This document shows, one piece after another, positions 24,661-33,791 of a DNA stretch of 64,000 nucleotides. The notes below the pieces were generated by a model, which was not told the DNA's origin, searched no databases, and saw nothing but the letters and a program-made list of their open reading frames with translations. The position numbers and the translations under genes were made by a program. Each line of letters opens with the position of its first letter. Position 1 is the first letter of the stretch. Origin of the DNA: Micromonospora cathayae (GTDB taxonomy: Bacteria; Actinomycetota; Actinomycetes; Mycobacteriales; Micromonosporaceae); the NCBI RefSeq assembly GCF_028993575.1, contig NZ_CP118615.1:5609001-5673000 (forward strand). The letters are read 5' to 3'.

Positions 24661-26261
24661 CCGGCCACCGCCGGAGCCGGCGCGTCAGCCGCGCCAGGAG
24701 AACCGGCCGGGGAGCCGGTCGAGGCGTCGGCCGGGCCCGGGGCAGCGGGCGGGGCGTCCCGCAGGCTGCGCTTGAGTACCTTGCCGGAGTCGTTGCGGGG
24801 CAGCGACGACACGATCTGCACGTACTTCGGCACCTTGTACCGGGCCAGCTCGGCCCGGCAGTGCTCGCGCAGACCCTCGGCGGTGACGGTCGCGCCGTCG
24901 CGGAGGATGACGTACGCCTTCGGCACCTCGTCCCAGGTCGGGTCCGGCACGCCGACCACGGCGACCTCGGCGACGTCCGGATGCCGGGCGATCACCCGCT
25001 CGATCTCGGCGCTGGCGATGTTCTCCCCACCGGACTTGATCAGGTCGGTGCGGCGGTCCACGAACCACAGGTAGCCGTCGGCGTCGATCCGGCCGACGTC
25101 ACCGGTGAGGAACCAGCCGTCCCGGCGGGTCCGCCGGTTGGCCTCGTCGTCGCGCCAGTAGCCGGGCGACACCTTCTCGCCCCGGACCACGATCTCCCCC
25201 GCCTCCCCGGGCGGGACCGGCCGGAAGTGCTCGTCGACGATCCGGACGTGCACCCCGGGGAACGGTGCGCCGAGCGCGCCCAGCTTGCTCTGCTCGTGCG
25301 CGGCGTCCAGGTAGCAGATCCCGTTGCACAGCTCGGTCATCCCGAACGTGTCGACCAGTCGGACGTGCGGCAGCCGCCGCTTCACCTCCTGCCGTACGCT
25401 CGGCGCGACCCCGGCGAACAGCAGGTACCGCAGCGTGCCGAGGTCCGGTGGCGGGTCCAGGTCGAGCAGCCCGAACAGGATCTGCGCGGCCAGCACCATG
25501 CCGGTGATCCGCTCCTCGGCGGCGATCCGGGCGATGTCGGCGGCCTTGAACGTCGGCGTCAGCACCATCGTCGCGCCGGCCACGAAGATCGCCAGCCCGG
25601 GGGCCTCCAGCCCGCTGACGTGGAACAGCGGGGCGGAGACCAGGATCCGGTCGGCGGCGGTCAGCTCCAGTTCCAGCACCTGCGCCAGGTGGTTGGCGGT
25701 CAGGTTGCCGTAGGTGTGCACCACGCCCTTGGGTCGGGCGGTGGTGCCCGAGGTGTAGAGCAGCCGGTGCACGTCGTCCGGCCCCTTCTCGGCGTCGGCG
25801 ACCCGCACGCCCGACGGCTGCCCGTCGAGGAGGGCGGCCAGCCGCCCGGCCCCGGCCACCACCCGGTCGCCGTTGGCGACCACGGTCCGGACCCCGGTGG
25901 CGGCGACCAGCCGGGCGGCGTCGTCGGCGAAGTCGTCGTCGTAGAGCAGCCCGGTGATGCCGGCCTGGTCGATGACGTACGCCTGCTCGTTCGGGTGCAG
26001 CCGCCAGTTCAGCGGCACCGAGATCGCGCCGAGCCGGGCCAGCGCCAGCAGTTCGACCACGTAGGTGCCGGTGTTGCGGCCGAGCACCCCGACCAGCTCC
26101 CCGGCCGCGATGCCCCCGTCGCGCAGGGCCGCGGCGTGCCGGTCGACGTCGGCGTCCAGTTCGGCGTACGTCCAGCGCCGGTCGCCGTCGACCAGGGCTT
26201 CCCGGTCGGCGCGGCGCAGCGCCTGCCGGCGCAGGTGCTCGGTGACGTTGCTGGTGGCCAT
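24657..26261 (-). CDS. Acyl-CoA synthetase (AMP-binding) with Pro/Ala-rich tail
   Basis: A 534-residue CoA ligase paralogous to its downstream neighbour. Visible are LLYTSGTTARPKGVVHTYGN, VDTFGMTELCNGI, the hinge WFVDRRTDLIKSGGENIAS and RNDSGKVLKRSLR. After the catalytic-Lys motif about 30 residues of Pro/Ala/Gly/Ser follow without recognisable structure. ATG 26261 overlaps the VOC stop by one base (TGATG). It probably activates a pathway acid imported by the ABC system encoded upstream in the same unit. Confidence 0.9.
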   Translation of the reverse strand: MATSNVTEHLRRQALRRADREALVDGDRRWTYAELDADVDRHAAALRDGGIAAGELVGVLGRNTGTYVVELLALARLGAISVPLNWRLHPNEQAYVIDQAGITGLLYDDDFADDAARLVAATGVRTVVANGDRVVAGAGRLAALLDGQPSGVRVADAEKGPDDVHRLLYTSGTTARPKGVVHTYGNLTANHLAQVLELELTAADRILVSAPLFHVSGLEAPGLAIFVAGATMVLTPTFKAADIARIAAEERITGMVLAAQILFGLLDLDPPPDLGTLRYLLFAGVAPSVRQEVKRRLPHVRLVDTFGMTELCNGICYLDAAHEQSKLGALGAPFPGVHVRIVDEHFRPVPPGEAGEIVVRGEKVSPGYWRDDEANRRTRRDGWFLTGDVGRIDADGYLWFVDRRTDLIKSGGENIASAEIERVIARHPDVAEVAVVGVPDPTWDEVPKAYVILRDGATVTAEGLREHCRAELARYKVPKYVQIVSSLPRNDSGKVLKRSLRDAPPAAPGPADASTGSPAGSPGAADAPAPAVAG

Positions 26262-26755
26262 CACGCGCCGCCGTTCCGCCGGTACTCCAGGATCTCCTCC
26301 CGGCTGGGCAGCGCCACGAACTCCAGCAGGTTGCCGTCGAGGTCGCGGGCGGCGAACGCGGTGAGGTACCCGTAGTTGTCGAGCAGCACCCGGTTCGGGG
26401 TGGTCAGACACTCCGCCCCGAGGTCCGTCAACCGCTGGTGCAGCTCGTCCATCTCGTCGACCGGCACCTCGAAGCTGAGCAGGAAGGTGCCCAGCTCCAG
26501 GTGGCCGCCGGTGGCGGTACGGGTCGGGGTGCCGTTCCACTCGATGAGTTCGAGCTGGCCGATCCGGCTGGGCCCCTGGAGGTACTGGACCCGGCCGGTG
26601 GTGCCGGCGGGCAGCCCCAGCGACACCTCGATACCGGGTCCGCCGACGTCGGTACGCAGCGTCTTGCGGTAGCCGAGCGCCTGCTCGTAGAAGTCGGCGG
26701 CCCGGTCCACGTCGGAGACGGTCATCGCCACGTGGTGCACTTCGCTGACCGGCAT
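26261..26755 (-). CDS. VOC-superfamily protein (dioxygenase/epimerase type)
   Basis: A 164-residue VOC protein starting MPVSEVHHVAMTVSDVDRAADFYEQ, with the metal-type His in VHHVAM, a second His in GGHLELGT and a Glu in GNLLEFVAL. These are positions that hold Fe, Mn or Co in glyoxalases, methylmalonyl-CoA epimerases and extradiol dioxygenases. Its length is close to that of epimerases. An epimerase for a 2-methyl-branched CoA ester would fit the operon, but the residues do not prove it. It sits between synthetase and SDR genes in the 35340-to-23098 unit. Confidence 0.78.
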   Translation of the reverse strand: MPVSEVHHVAMTVSDVDRAADFYEQALGYRKTLRTDVGGPGIEVSLGLPAGTTGRVQYLQGPSRIGQLELIEWNGTPTRTATGGHLELGTFLLSFEVPVDEMDELHQRLTDLGAECLTTPNRVLLDNYGYLTAFAARDLDGNLLEFVALPSREEILEYRRNGGA

Positions 26756-26787
26756 GGTGCCTCGCTTTCGGTGTGGTCCGCGCCGGT

Positions 26788-27765
26788 TCAGGCGGCGGGT
26801 CCGGCCGGGCTGGAGCCGCCGGCCGTCGGTCCGGTTCCTCCGGAGAGGACCCGCTGGATCAGGGTGACCTCGTCGGCCCCGCTGTCCGGAACGACGAAGT
26901 CGTCGAGCCGGCAGATCTCGTCGACGGCGGCGTGGATGTCGTCGGGCGTGGCCGGTTCGGGCCCGCCGTACCAGCCGGGGGTGACGCCGAGGAAGACCCG
27001 GCCGACCCGCCCGCCGCCGACGGTGAGGATGTGCCGGTTGAGCTGGCACTGCTCGGAGGCGAGGAAGGTGGCCACCGCGGCGACGTGCCGGGGGTCGAAC
27101 CGGTCGGTGAGGTCACCGAGCAGGTTCTCGGTCATCCGGGTGGCCGCGGTGGGGGCGATCGCGTTGACCAGGATGCCGTGCCGGGCCCCCTCCAGGGCGA
27201 GCACGTTCATCAGGCCGACCAGCCCGGTCTTGGCCGCCCCGTAGTTGGCCTGGCCGAAGTTGCCGAACAGCCCGGACGACGAGCTGGTCAGCACGATCCG
27301 GCCGTACCCGCGCTCGACCAGGTGCGGCCAGGCCGGGCGGAGCACGTGGAACGCCCCGGCCAGGTGCACGTCCAGCACGGCGGTGACGTCGGTGTCGGAC
27401 ATCTTCGCCAGGGTGCGGTCGCGCAGGATGCCGGCGTTGTGGATGACCGCGTCGAGCCGGCCGTACTCGTCGACGGCCCGGCGGACCAGGTTCGCGCCGC
27501 CCTCGGCGGTGGCGACCGAGTCGGTGGACGCGACGGCGGTGCCGCCGGCCGCGCGGATCTCGGCGACCACCCGCTCGGCCGCGCCGGAGGACCCGGAGCC
27601 GTCGACCGCGCCGCCGAGGTCGTTGACCACCACCCGCGCGCCCCGTTCGGCCAGCGACAGGGCGTGGGCCCGGCCGATGCCGTTGCCGGCCCCGGTGACG
27701 ATCACGACCCGGTCGTCCAGGCTGACCCGGGCGGTCACCGCCCCTTCCCCGGCACCGGCGCTCAT
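26788..27765 (-). CDS. SDR oxidoreductase, multifunctional-enzyme-2-like (3-hydroxyacyl-CoA dehydrogenase)
   Basis: A 325-residue short-chain dehydrogenase with TGAGNGIGRAHAL (NAD site), VNDLGG, NAGILRDRTLAKMSD and the YGAAK catalytic pair after a Ser cluster. The NDLGG and ILRDRT signatures are typical of the (3R)-hydroxyacyl-CoA dehydrogenase part of peroxisomal multifunctional enzyme 2, and of actinobacterial HsdX-like proteins acting on branched or steroid side-chain CoA esters. About 75 residues follow the SDR core, without the hydratase domain. ATG 27765 overlaps the thiolase stop. It would oxidise the hydroxyacyl-CoA before thiolytic cleavage. Confidence 0.88.
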   Translation of the reverse strand: MSAGAGEGAVTARVSLDDRVVIVTGAGNGIGRAHALSLAERGARVVVNDLGGAVDGSGSSGAAERVVAEIRAAGGTAVASTDSVATAEGGANLVRRAVDEYGRLDAVIHNAGILRDRTLAKMSDTDVTAVLDVHLAGAFHVLRPAWPHLVERGYGRIVLTSSSSGLFGNFGQANYGAAKTGLVGLMNVLALEGARHGILVNAIAPTAATRMTENLLGDLTDRFDPRHVAAVATFLASEQCQLNRHILTVGGGRVGRVFLGVTPGWYGGPEPATPDDIHAAVDEICRLDDFVVPDSGADEVTLIQRVLSGGTGPTAGGSSPAGPAA

Positions 27766-28946
27766 CGCTCGTTCCCCAGGACCGCCACGAACGCCACGCA
27801 GGAACCCGGCTGGCCGCCGAGGTTCTGGGCGACCGCCAGCCGGGCGTCGGGCACCTGCCGTGGGCCGGCCTCCCCGCGCAGCTGGGTGAAGCACTCGAAC
27901 ATCATCCGCAGCCCGGTCGCGCCGATCGGGTGGCCGAACGACTTGAGGCCACCGTCGGTGTTGACCGGCAGCGCGCCGTCCAGGTCGTACCGGCCGTCGA
28001 GAATGTCCCGCCAGGCCTTCCCTCGCTCGGAGAACCCGAGATCCTCCATCAGAACCACCTCCGTCGGGGTGAAGCAGTCGTGTACCTCGGCCAGTGAGAT
28101 CTGGGTGGCCGGGTCGGTGACGCCGGCCTGCTCGTACGCCTGCCGGGCGGCCGCCACCACCTCGGGGAAGGTGGTGAAGTCGTACCCGTCGGCGGCCAGC
28201 CCGGCCCCCGACCCGGCGACGAAGCCCATGCCGCGCAGGTACACCGGCCGGTCGGTGTACCGGTGGGCGTCCTCGGCGCGGACCAGGATCGCCGCGGCGG
28301 CCCCGTCGGAGACGCCGGAGCAGTCCATCACCCCGAGCGGGCCGGCGATCCGGGGCGACCGTTCCACGGTCTCGGCGGAGACCGCCTTGCGGAACTGGGC
28401 CCGTTCGTTCAACGCGCCGTTGGCGTGGTTCTTGGTGGCGACCTTCGTCAACGCGCTGCGCAGGTCCCCCTCGGTCAGCCCGTGCGCCCGCTGGTAGGCC
28501 GGGGCGAGCAGCGAGAACCCGGCCGGGGCGGTCCAGTCGACGTCGGTGCCGTCGGCGGGCGGGAAGACGGCGGACAGCCCGGAGTACGAGGAGTCCTTCA
28601 GCTTCTCCACCCCGGTCGCCATCACCATGTCGTACGCGCCGGACGCGACCGCGAACGCGGCGTTGCGGAACGCCTCCGAGCCGGTGGCGCAGTAGTTCTC
28701 CACCCGGGTGACCGGCTTGCCGACCAGCCGCAGCGGTCGGGCCAGGGTCTGCCCGGACATGCCCGAGCCCTGGGTGCCGACCCAGAACGCGTCGACGTCG
28801 TCGAGGGTGACGCCGGGCAGCGACCCCACGCACTCCTGCACCGCGTCGACCAGCAGGTCGTCGGCGGAGGAGTGCCAGTGGTCCCGGAACGGGGTGCAGC
28901 CCATCGCGACGATCGCGACGTCGTGGGCCATGCGCCTACTCGCCAT
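27762..28946 (-). CDS. SCP2-type thiolase / lipid-transfer-like (Ltp)
   Basis: A 394-residue thiolase-fold enzyme of the SCP2/Ltp group. The nucleophilic Cys is in ENYCATGSEAFRNAAF. The acid/base segments are EVHDCFTPTEVV and GLKSFGHPIGATG, and a C-terminal Cys is in GGQPGSCVAFV. These proteins perform thiolytic cleavage or, when joined to a DUF35 partner, retro-aldol cleavage of a branched 3-hydroxyacyl-CoA. The next gene upstream encodes a protein with a DUF35 zinc-ribbon/OB domain, which supports the latter option. ATG 28946 has a GGAGGG site and lies inside the end of that gene, an 11-base overlap. Confidence 0.9.
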   Translation of the reverse strand: MASRRMAHDVAIVAMGCTPFRDHWHSSADDLLVDAVQECVGSLPGVTLDDVDAFWVGTQGSGMSGQTLARPLRLVGKPVTRVENYCATGSEAFRNAAFAVASGAYDMVMATGVEKLKDSSYSGLSAVFPPADGTDVDWTAPAGFSLLAPAYQRAHGLTEGDLRSALTKVATKNHANGALNERAQFRKAVSAETVERSPRIAGPLGVMDCSGVSDGAAAAILVRAEDAHRYTDRPVYLRGMGFVAGSGAGLAADGYDFTTFPEVVAAARQAYEQAGVTDPATQISLAEVHDCFTPTEVVLMEDLGFSERGKAWRDILDGRYDLDGALPVNTDGGLKSFGHPIGATGLRMMFECFTQLRGEAGPRQVPDARLAVAQNLGGQPGSCVAFVAVLGNER

Positions 28947-30333
28947 CGGTGTCCCTCCACGGCCGGAGCTTCCAGAAGTAGTTGTGGATCGAGTCGGTGG
29001 TCCACAGCCGGCGGAACGTCGGCGTCATCGCCATCCCGACCGTGACGTCGGCGGGCGGCACGTCGGTGACGTAGGCGCTGAGCCGGCCGCCGCCGTCGAC
29101 GTCGGCGACCACGATCGCCACGTCCGGCTCGGGCATGGTGGTCAGGTGGTCCCGGGTCACCGAGACCACCCGGGCGGTGCGGTCCCGCAGCGACACCTTC
29201 GCGGCCGGGTCGTCCGCGCCGACGATGCCGCAGGCCGCGCAGACCCGGCCGGGTGGGGTGGTGACCGCGCCGCACGCGCCGCACCGGCTGCCCTCCAGCC
29301 GGTACTTCCAGCCGGCCCGCCGGTACATCGGCGGGGACGCCGGGGCCGGGGCCGCCGGTCGGGCCGGGCCCTGCACGTCCAGCAGGCCCCGCCAGCGCAG
29401 GTACCGGCCGTAGCCGAGGGGCTGCCGGGCGGCGAGCTGGTCGTGGACCGACGGGCCGCGACGGGCCGCGCGTACCCCGTCGCCGACCCGGAGGACGAAC
29501 GCGTCCGCGCCCTCGGTGGCCGACAGCAGCAGGATGGTCTCGCCGGGTTCGGCGGTGTCGAGGGCGGCGGCGAGCAGCAGCCCCGGGTGGGCGGTACCGG
29601 TGAACCCGGTGGCCCGTTCGAGGGCGGCGTCCTCGCCCGAGCCGCCCAGGGCGCGACGCAGCGCCGCCGCGGCGCGGGCGTTGGACGAGGAGACGACGAC
29701 CCGGTCGACGGTGTCCAGGGACGCCTCGGCCAGGGCGCGGCGGGCCGCGTCGAGGCCGGCGGTGGCGAGGATCTCGGCGGTGAAGCGTTCGTCCCAGACC
29801 CGGTCGTGGCGTTCCCCGGGCAGCCGCCAGCGTTCCAGTACCTCGCTGGTGTGCCCGGCCCGCCCGAGCAGCACGGCGGCCCGGTCGCCGCCGCCGGCGA
29901 ACGCGGCGGCGGCGTCGCCCTGGGCCAGCTCGTCGGGGGCCCCGGGGCGGGTGGTGCGCAGGTCGGCCAGGGCCGCCACGGCACCGGACCGGATGGCGAG
30001 GTCCAGGGCGGTCGCGCCGGAGCGGTGTCCGCGCAGGTCGACCGCGACCACGTCCGGGGCGAGCCCGAGGGCGGCGTGCACCACCGCGGCGGAGGTCTTC
30101 GCCTCGTACGGGGCGCTGGTGGTGGCGAGCAGCAGCTGCCGGCCGGGCGGGTCGACCGCGGCGACGTGCCGGAGCGCCTCGACGGCCAGGGTGATGGTGT
30201 CCTCGTCGAAGCCGGCGACGCTGCGGGCCGGGCCGCCGGGCCGGGGTGGCCCGGTGGCGTCGAGCCGGTTGTCGTGCAGCGCGTACGCCGGGAGGTGGGC
30301 CGCGTAGGCGTCGATGCCGGGTTGGTCGGGCAT
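28936..30333 (-). CDS. HMG-CoA-synthase-like / DUF35 (zinc ribbon + OB-fold) fusion lacking the catalytic Cys
   Basis: A 465-residue two-part protein. Residues 1 to about 330 resemble the HMG-CoA synthase fold, including a LLLATTSAPYEAKTSAAVVH segment here noted in part (TTSAPYE, TSAAVV). The spot where the condensing Cys should lie reads DLRGHRSGATAL, and this whole half contains no cysteine at all. Residues from about 350 hold CxxC (CGACG) and a second CAACG zinc pair, then a DUF35 OB-fold that binds acyl-CoA. It is likely a scaffold or CoA-binding subunit for the adjacent thiolase. ATG 30333 has a GGAG site ten bases upstream; it follows the transporter genes with a 32-base gap. Confidence 0.82.
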   Translation of the reverse strand: MPDQPGIDAYAAHLPAYALHDNRLDATGPPRPGGPARSVAGFDEDTITLAVEALRHVAAVDPPGRQLLLATTSAPYEAKTSAAVVHAALGLAPDVVAVDLRGHRSGATALDLAIRSGAVAALADLRTTRPGAPDELAQGDAAAAFAGGGDRAAVLLGRAGHTSEVLERWRLPGERHDRVWDERFTAEILATAGLDAARRALAEASLDTVDRVVVSSSNARAAAALRRALGGSGEDAALERATGFTGTAHPGLLLAAALDTAEPGETILLLSATEGADAFVLRVGDGVRAARRGPSVHDQLAARQPLGYGRYLRWRGLLDVQGPARPAAPAPASPPMYRRAGWKYRLEGSRCGACGAVTTPPGRVCAACGIVGADDPAAKVSLRDRTARVVSVTRDHLTTMPEPDVAIVVADVDGGGRLSAYVTDVPPADVTVGMAMTPTFRRLWTTDSIHNYFWKLRPWRDTDGE

Positions 30334-30365
30334 GGGGCGCGGGTTCTCCTTCAGCTCCACCGGGT

Positions 30366-31157
30366 TCAGTTCCACGAGGGAATGGCGGCGAGCAGTCGTC
30401 GGGTGTAGTCCTGCTGCGGTCGGTCCAGGACCTGCGTGACGTCGCCCTCCTCGACGACCCGTCCGGCGCTCATCACCGCGATCCGGTCGCAGAGGTCGCT
30501 GGCGAGCATCAGGTCGTGGGTGACGAACAGCAGGCCGATGCCGAGTTCGTCGACCAGGGTGCGGAACAGGGCCACCACCTTGGTCTGGGTGGTGACGTCG
30601 AGGGCGGTGGTGCACTCGTCGGCGATCACCAGGGCGGGCCGGGTGACGACGGCCAGGCCGATGGCGACCCGCTGGCGGAGGCCGCCGGAGAGTTGGTGCG
30701 GGTAGCTGTCCAGGACGCGGGCGGGGTCGCTGATCCGCATCTGTTCCAGCACCTCCACCGAGCGTCGTTCGACCTCGGGGCGGGTGATGTCGCGGACGTG
30801 GCGGCGCAGCACCTCGGCGAGCTGGGTGCGGACCTTCATCAGCGGGTTCAGGGACCGCGACGCGTCCTGGAAGACCATCCCGACGGCACTGCCCCGGACC
30901 CGGTCGGTGCGGTCGACGCCGGGGGCCACCACCGGGTCGCCGGCGAGCGTGACGGAGCCGCTCGCGACGCGGACGTTGCGGTCGAGCAGTCCGACGACGG
31001 AGCGGGCCAGGGTGGTCTTGCCGCTGCCGGACTCGCCGACCACGCCGACGATCTGGCCGCGCCGGATCTCCAGGTCGACGTCGTCGAGCAGGGGCAGGTC
31101 GCCGGTGGCGAGGCGGGCGGTGATGGACAGGCCCGAGATGGTCAGCAGTGCGCTCAT
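30366..31157 (-). CDS. ABC importer ATPase, DppD/OppD type
   Basis: A 263-residue nucleotide-binding subunit of a peptide/nickel-class (PepT) importer. It has Walker A VGESGSGKTT, signature LSGGLRQRVAIG, Walker B VIADECTTALDV (an unusual Cys-Thr in place of Pro-Thr) and THDLMLASDLCD. The C-terminal DYTRRLLAAIP end is typical of the DppD/OppD group but lacks the longer extension with a Fe-S site seen in some members. ATG 31157 overlaps the permease stop. It energises uptake with the second ATPase (32970-33791). Confidence 0.9.
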   Translation of the reverse strand: MSALLTISGLSITARLATGDLPLLDDVDLEIRRGQIVGVVGESGSGKTTLARSVVGLLDRNVRVASGSVTLAGDPVVAPGVDRTDRVRGSAVGMVFQDASRSLNPLMKVRTQLAEVLRRHVRDITRPEVERRSVEVLEQMRISDPARVLDSYPHQLSGGLRQRVAIGLAVVTRPALVIADECTTALDVTTQTKVVALFRTLVDELGIGLLFVTHDLMLASDLCDRIAVMSAGRVVEEGDVTQVLDRPQQDYTRRLLAAIPSWN

Positions 31158-32053
31158 CGCCGTCTCTTCCGCGGGTCGTGGTGGGTGAGCAGCGCGTCCC
31201 CGAGCAGGTTGACCAGGAGCACCAGCAGGGTGATGGCCAGGCCGGGGAAGAACGCGATCCACCAGGCCTGGCTGAGTTCGTCCTGGCCGGAGGCCAGCAT
31301 CGAGCCCCAGCTGTTCATCGGCGGTACCACGCCGAGGCCGAGGAAGCTCAGCGCGCTCTCGACCAGGATGGCGGTGCCGACCTGGAGGGTGCCGAGCGCG
31401 ACGATCGTGCCGGCGAGGTTGGGCAGGATGTGCCGGAAGACGATCCGGGTCTCCGACGCGCCGGCCGCCCGCAACCCGATCACGAACTGGCGTTCCCGGA
31501 TGGCGAGGGTGGCCGAGCGGGTGACCCGGGCGCAGACGGCCCAGCCGGTGAGCGCCAGCACCAGGAACAGCACCGGCAGCGAGCTGCCCCGGTTCGAGAT
31601 GATCGCCAGGGCGACCAGGATGAACGGCAGGGCCAGCTGGGCGTCGATGAGGATCGAGATGACCCGGTCCACCGTGCCCCGGAAGTAGCCGGCGAGCACC
31701 CCGAGCAGGGTGCCGGGGCCGATGGCGACGACCGCGCCGACCAGGCCGATCATGATGGTGAGGCGGCCGGCCGAGACGAACTGGGTGAGCAGGTCCTGGC
31801 CGAGCTTGTCGGTGCCCAGCGGGTGCGCCCAGGTGCCGCCGGGCAGGAAGCCGGGCGGCTGCCGGGTGGCGTCGAGGTTCTGGCCGGTCTCCGGGAGCAG
31901 CCCGGTCAGCGGCAGCACGAACACCGCGACCGCGACCACCGCCAGCGGCAGGGACAGCCAGAACACCGAGGTGCGGGCACGTCTACCGGTACGTTGCGGC
32001 GGGGTCGTCGCCACGGTGGCGACGGGGTCGACGTCGAGGCGGCTCATGGTCAC
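31154..32053 (-). CDS. ABC importer permease, DppC/OppC type
   Basis: A 299-residue membrane subunit. An N-terminal cytoplasmic stretch is followed by a first hydrophobic segment (about 31-50), a short extracytoplasmic loop containing HPLGTDKLGQD (the OppC signature) and five further membrane segments. The EAA-type coupling loop appears as GLRAAGASETRIVFRHILPN. The GTG start at 32053 overlaps the DppB-like stop (GTGA); an internal ATG at 32047 is also possible. It pairs with the 32050-32973 permease. Confidence 0.9.
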   Translation of the reverse strand: MTMSRLDVDPVATVATTPPQRTGRRARTSVFWLSLPLAVVAVAVFVLPLTGLLPETGQNLDATRQPPGFLPGGTWAHPLGTDKLGQDLLTQFVSAGRLTIMIGLVGAVVAIGPGTLLGVLAGYFRGTVDRVISILIDAQLALPFILVALAIISNRGSSLPVLFLVLALTGWAVCARVTRSATLAIRERQFVIGLRAAGASETRIVFRHILPNLAGTIVALGTLQVGTAILVESALSFLGLGVVPPMNSWGSMLASGQDELSQAWWIAFFPGLAITLLVLLVNLLGDALLTHHDPRKRRR

Positions 32054-32973
32054 CTCACCCTCGGGTCGACGATCGAGTGGATGACGTCGACGAGCAGGTT
32101 GAGCAGGACGAAGACCAGCGCGCCGAAGACGACGATCGCCTGCACGAGCGGGAAGTCACGGAACTGGATGGCCTGGAGGGCGAGCTGTCCGAGGCCGGGC
32201 CAGGAGTAGACGTACTCGACGGCGACCGCGCCGGAGAGCAGGATGCCGGTCTGGAGCACCACGATGGTGAGGATCGGCATCATGGCGTTCTTGAAGGCGT
32301 GCCGCCAGACCACCCGGGGTCGGCTGATGCCCCGGGCGCGGGCGGAGTCGATGTACGGCTCGGCGAGGGCCTCGCTCATCGACGCCCGGGTGAGCCGGGC
32401 GATGTGCGCCATCGGGTACACCGACATGGTCAGGGCGGGCAGGATCAGGTGCTTCGGGCTGCCGGACTGGCCGGCGGGCAGCCAGCCGAGCTTCACGGCG
32501 AACAGCACCACCAGCATCATGCCGAACCAGAAGACCGGCACCGACTGCCCGAGCAGGGCCAGGGTGGACGCGCCCCGGTCCCACCAGGTGCCCTCCCGGG
32601 TGGCCGCGAGCACCCCCAGCGGTACGCCGACCAGCAGGGCGAGGGCCATGCCGGCGGCGACCAGTTGCAGGGTGTACGGCAGCCGGTCGGCGATCATCGA
32701 CGTGTTCGACTGGTAGAACTGCAACGACTGGCCGAGGTCGCCGGTGAAGACGCCCCGCAGGTAGTCGAGGTACTGCACGATCAGCGGCAGGTCGAGGCCG
32801 AGTTCCTGGCGCAGCGCCTCGCGCTGCTCGGGCGGGGCCATCGGGCCGAGGATGGTGGCGGTCGGGTCGCCGGAGAGGCGACCGAGCAGGAACGCCAGGC
32901 TGAGCGCGATGAGCAGCGACGCGAACAGGGACGCGACCCGGCTGCCGACGCGGCGGACGGTGCTGGCCTTCAT
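32050..32973 (-). CDS. ABC importer permease, DppB/OppB type
   Basis: A 307-residue membrane subunit with six predicted segments. The OppB-type N-terminus has FLLGRLSGDPTATILGP and LRQELGLDLPLIVQYLDYL, and the coupling loop is ARARGISRPRVVWRHAFKNA. I chose ATG 32973 because it overlaps the ATPase stop as ATGA; the frame opens five codons earlier at 32988. Together with the DppC-like protein it forms the channel for an oligopeptide- or glycoside-like solute, or possibly the acid degraded by this cluster. Confidence 0.9.
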   Translation of the reverse strand: MKASTVRRVGSRVASLFASLLIALSLAFLLGRLSGDPTATILGPMAPPEQREALRQELGLDLPLIVQYLDYLRGVFTGDLGQSLQFYQSNTSMIADRLPYTLQLVAAGMALALLVGVPLGVLAATREGTWWDRGASTLALLGQSVPVFWFGMMLVVLFAVKLGWLPAGQSGSPKHLILPALTMSVYPMAHIARLTRASMSEALAEPYIDSARARGISRPRVVWRHAFKNAMMPILTIVVLQTGILLSGAVAVEYVYSWPGLGQLALQAIQFRDFPLVQAIVVFGALVFVLLNLLVDVIHSIVDPRVR

Positions 32974-33791
32974 CGGCGGGACCTCCATCGCGCGCCGGGC
33001 ATCGCGGCCAGCAGTTCGCGCGTGTAGTCGTTCTCGGGGGTGACGAACACCCGCTCGCAGGGGCCGGACTCGACGACCCGGCCCCGGTACATGACGTGCA
33101 CGGTGTCGCAGAGCGAGCGGACCACGGCCAGGTCGTGGCTGATCATCAGCAGCGCCGCGCCGGTGGTGGCCCGGATCTCCCGCAGCAGGGCCAGCACGTC
33201 CGCCTGGACGGAGACGTCGAGGCCGGAGGTCGGCTCGTCGGCGACGATGAGCCGGGGCCGCATGAGCAGCGCGCGGGCGATGCAGACCCGTTGCGCCTGG
33301 CCGCCGGAGAGCTGGTGCGGGTACCGGTCGAGGATCTCCGGGGCGAGCCGGACCCGGGCGAGCAGGTCGGCGTCGCCGATCCAGGAGGTGCGGCGGGGTT
33401 GCAGGGTACGCAGCTCGCGCAGGCCGGACCGGACCGACTGCCGGGGGTCGAGCGAGCCGTGCGGGTCCTGGAAGACCACCTGCACCTCGGGCCGCAGCCG
33501 GCGCAGCCGGGTCCGGCTGATCGTCGACAGCGGGTGGCCGAGCAGCCGGATCTCGCCTTCGCCGCGGACGCCGAGCCCGGTGGCGGCCATGGCCAGCGTG
33601 GTCTTGCCCGAGCCGGACTCGCCGACGACGGCGACGCTCTCGCCGGCGTCGATCCGCAGGGACACGTGGTCGACGGCGCGGAAGACCTCGCCGGTGCTGC
33701 GGTTGCGGTGGTCGACGACGAGGTCGTCCACCACCAGCACCGGGGTGTCCGTCTCCGGGGTGCGGGGGTGCCCGGCGGCGACGCCGGGCAC
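32970..33791 (-). CDS. ABC importer ATPase, DppF/OppF type
   Basis: A nucleotide-binding subunit of 273 residues if GTG 33791 is used. It has Walker A VGESGSGKTT, FQDPHGSLDPR, signature LSGGQAQRVCIARALL, Walker B VADEPTSGLDVS and SHDLAVVRSL. GTG 33791 lies inside a perfect intercistronic hairpin (33765-33794), so GTG 33740, with CGGAGA about 11 bases upstream and closer to where homology starts (VLVVDDLVV), may be the true start. The stop overlaps the permease start. Being the first gene after the binding protein, its translation could be damped by that hairpin. Confidence 0.88.
   Translation of the reverse strand: MPGVAAGHPRTPETDTPVLVVDDLVVDHRNRSTGEVFRAVDHVSLRIDAGESVAVVGESGSGKTTLAMAATGLGVRGEGEIRLLGHPLSTISRTRLRRLRPEVQVVFQDPHGSLDPRQSVRSGLRELRTLQPRRTSWIGDADLLARVRLAPEILDRYPHQLSGGQAQRVCIARALLMRPRLIVADEPTSGLDVSVQADVLALLREIRATTGAALLMISHDLAVVRSLCDTVHVMYRGRVVESGPCERVFVTPENDYTRELLAAMPGARWRSRR

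Noticed and set aside
14264..26261. Adenylation domains of a nonribosomal peptide synthetase
   Set aside because: All four AMP-binding proteins are 520-550 residues with no carrier or condensation domain, and their neighbours are beta-oxidation genes.
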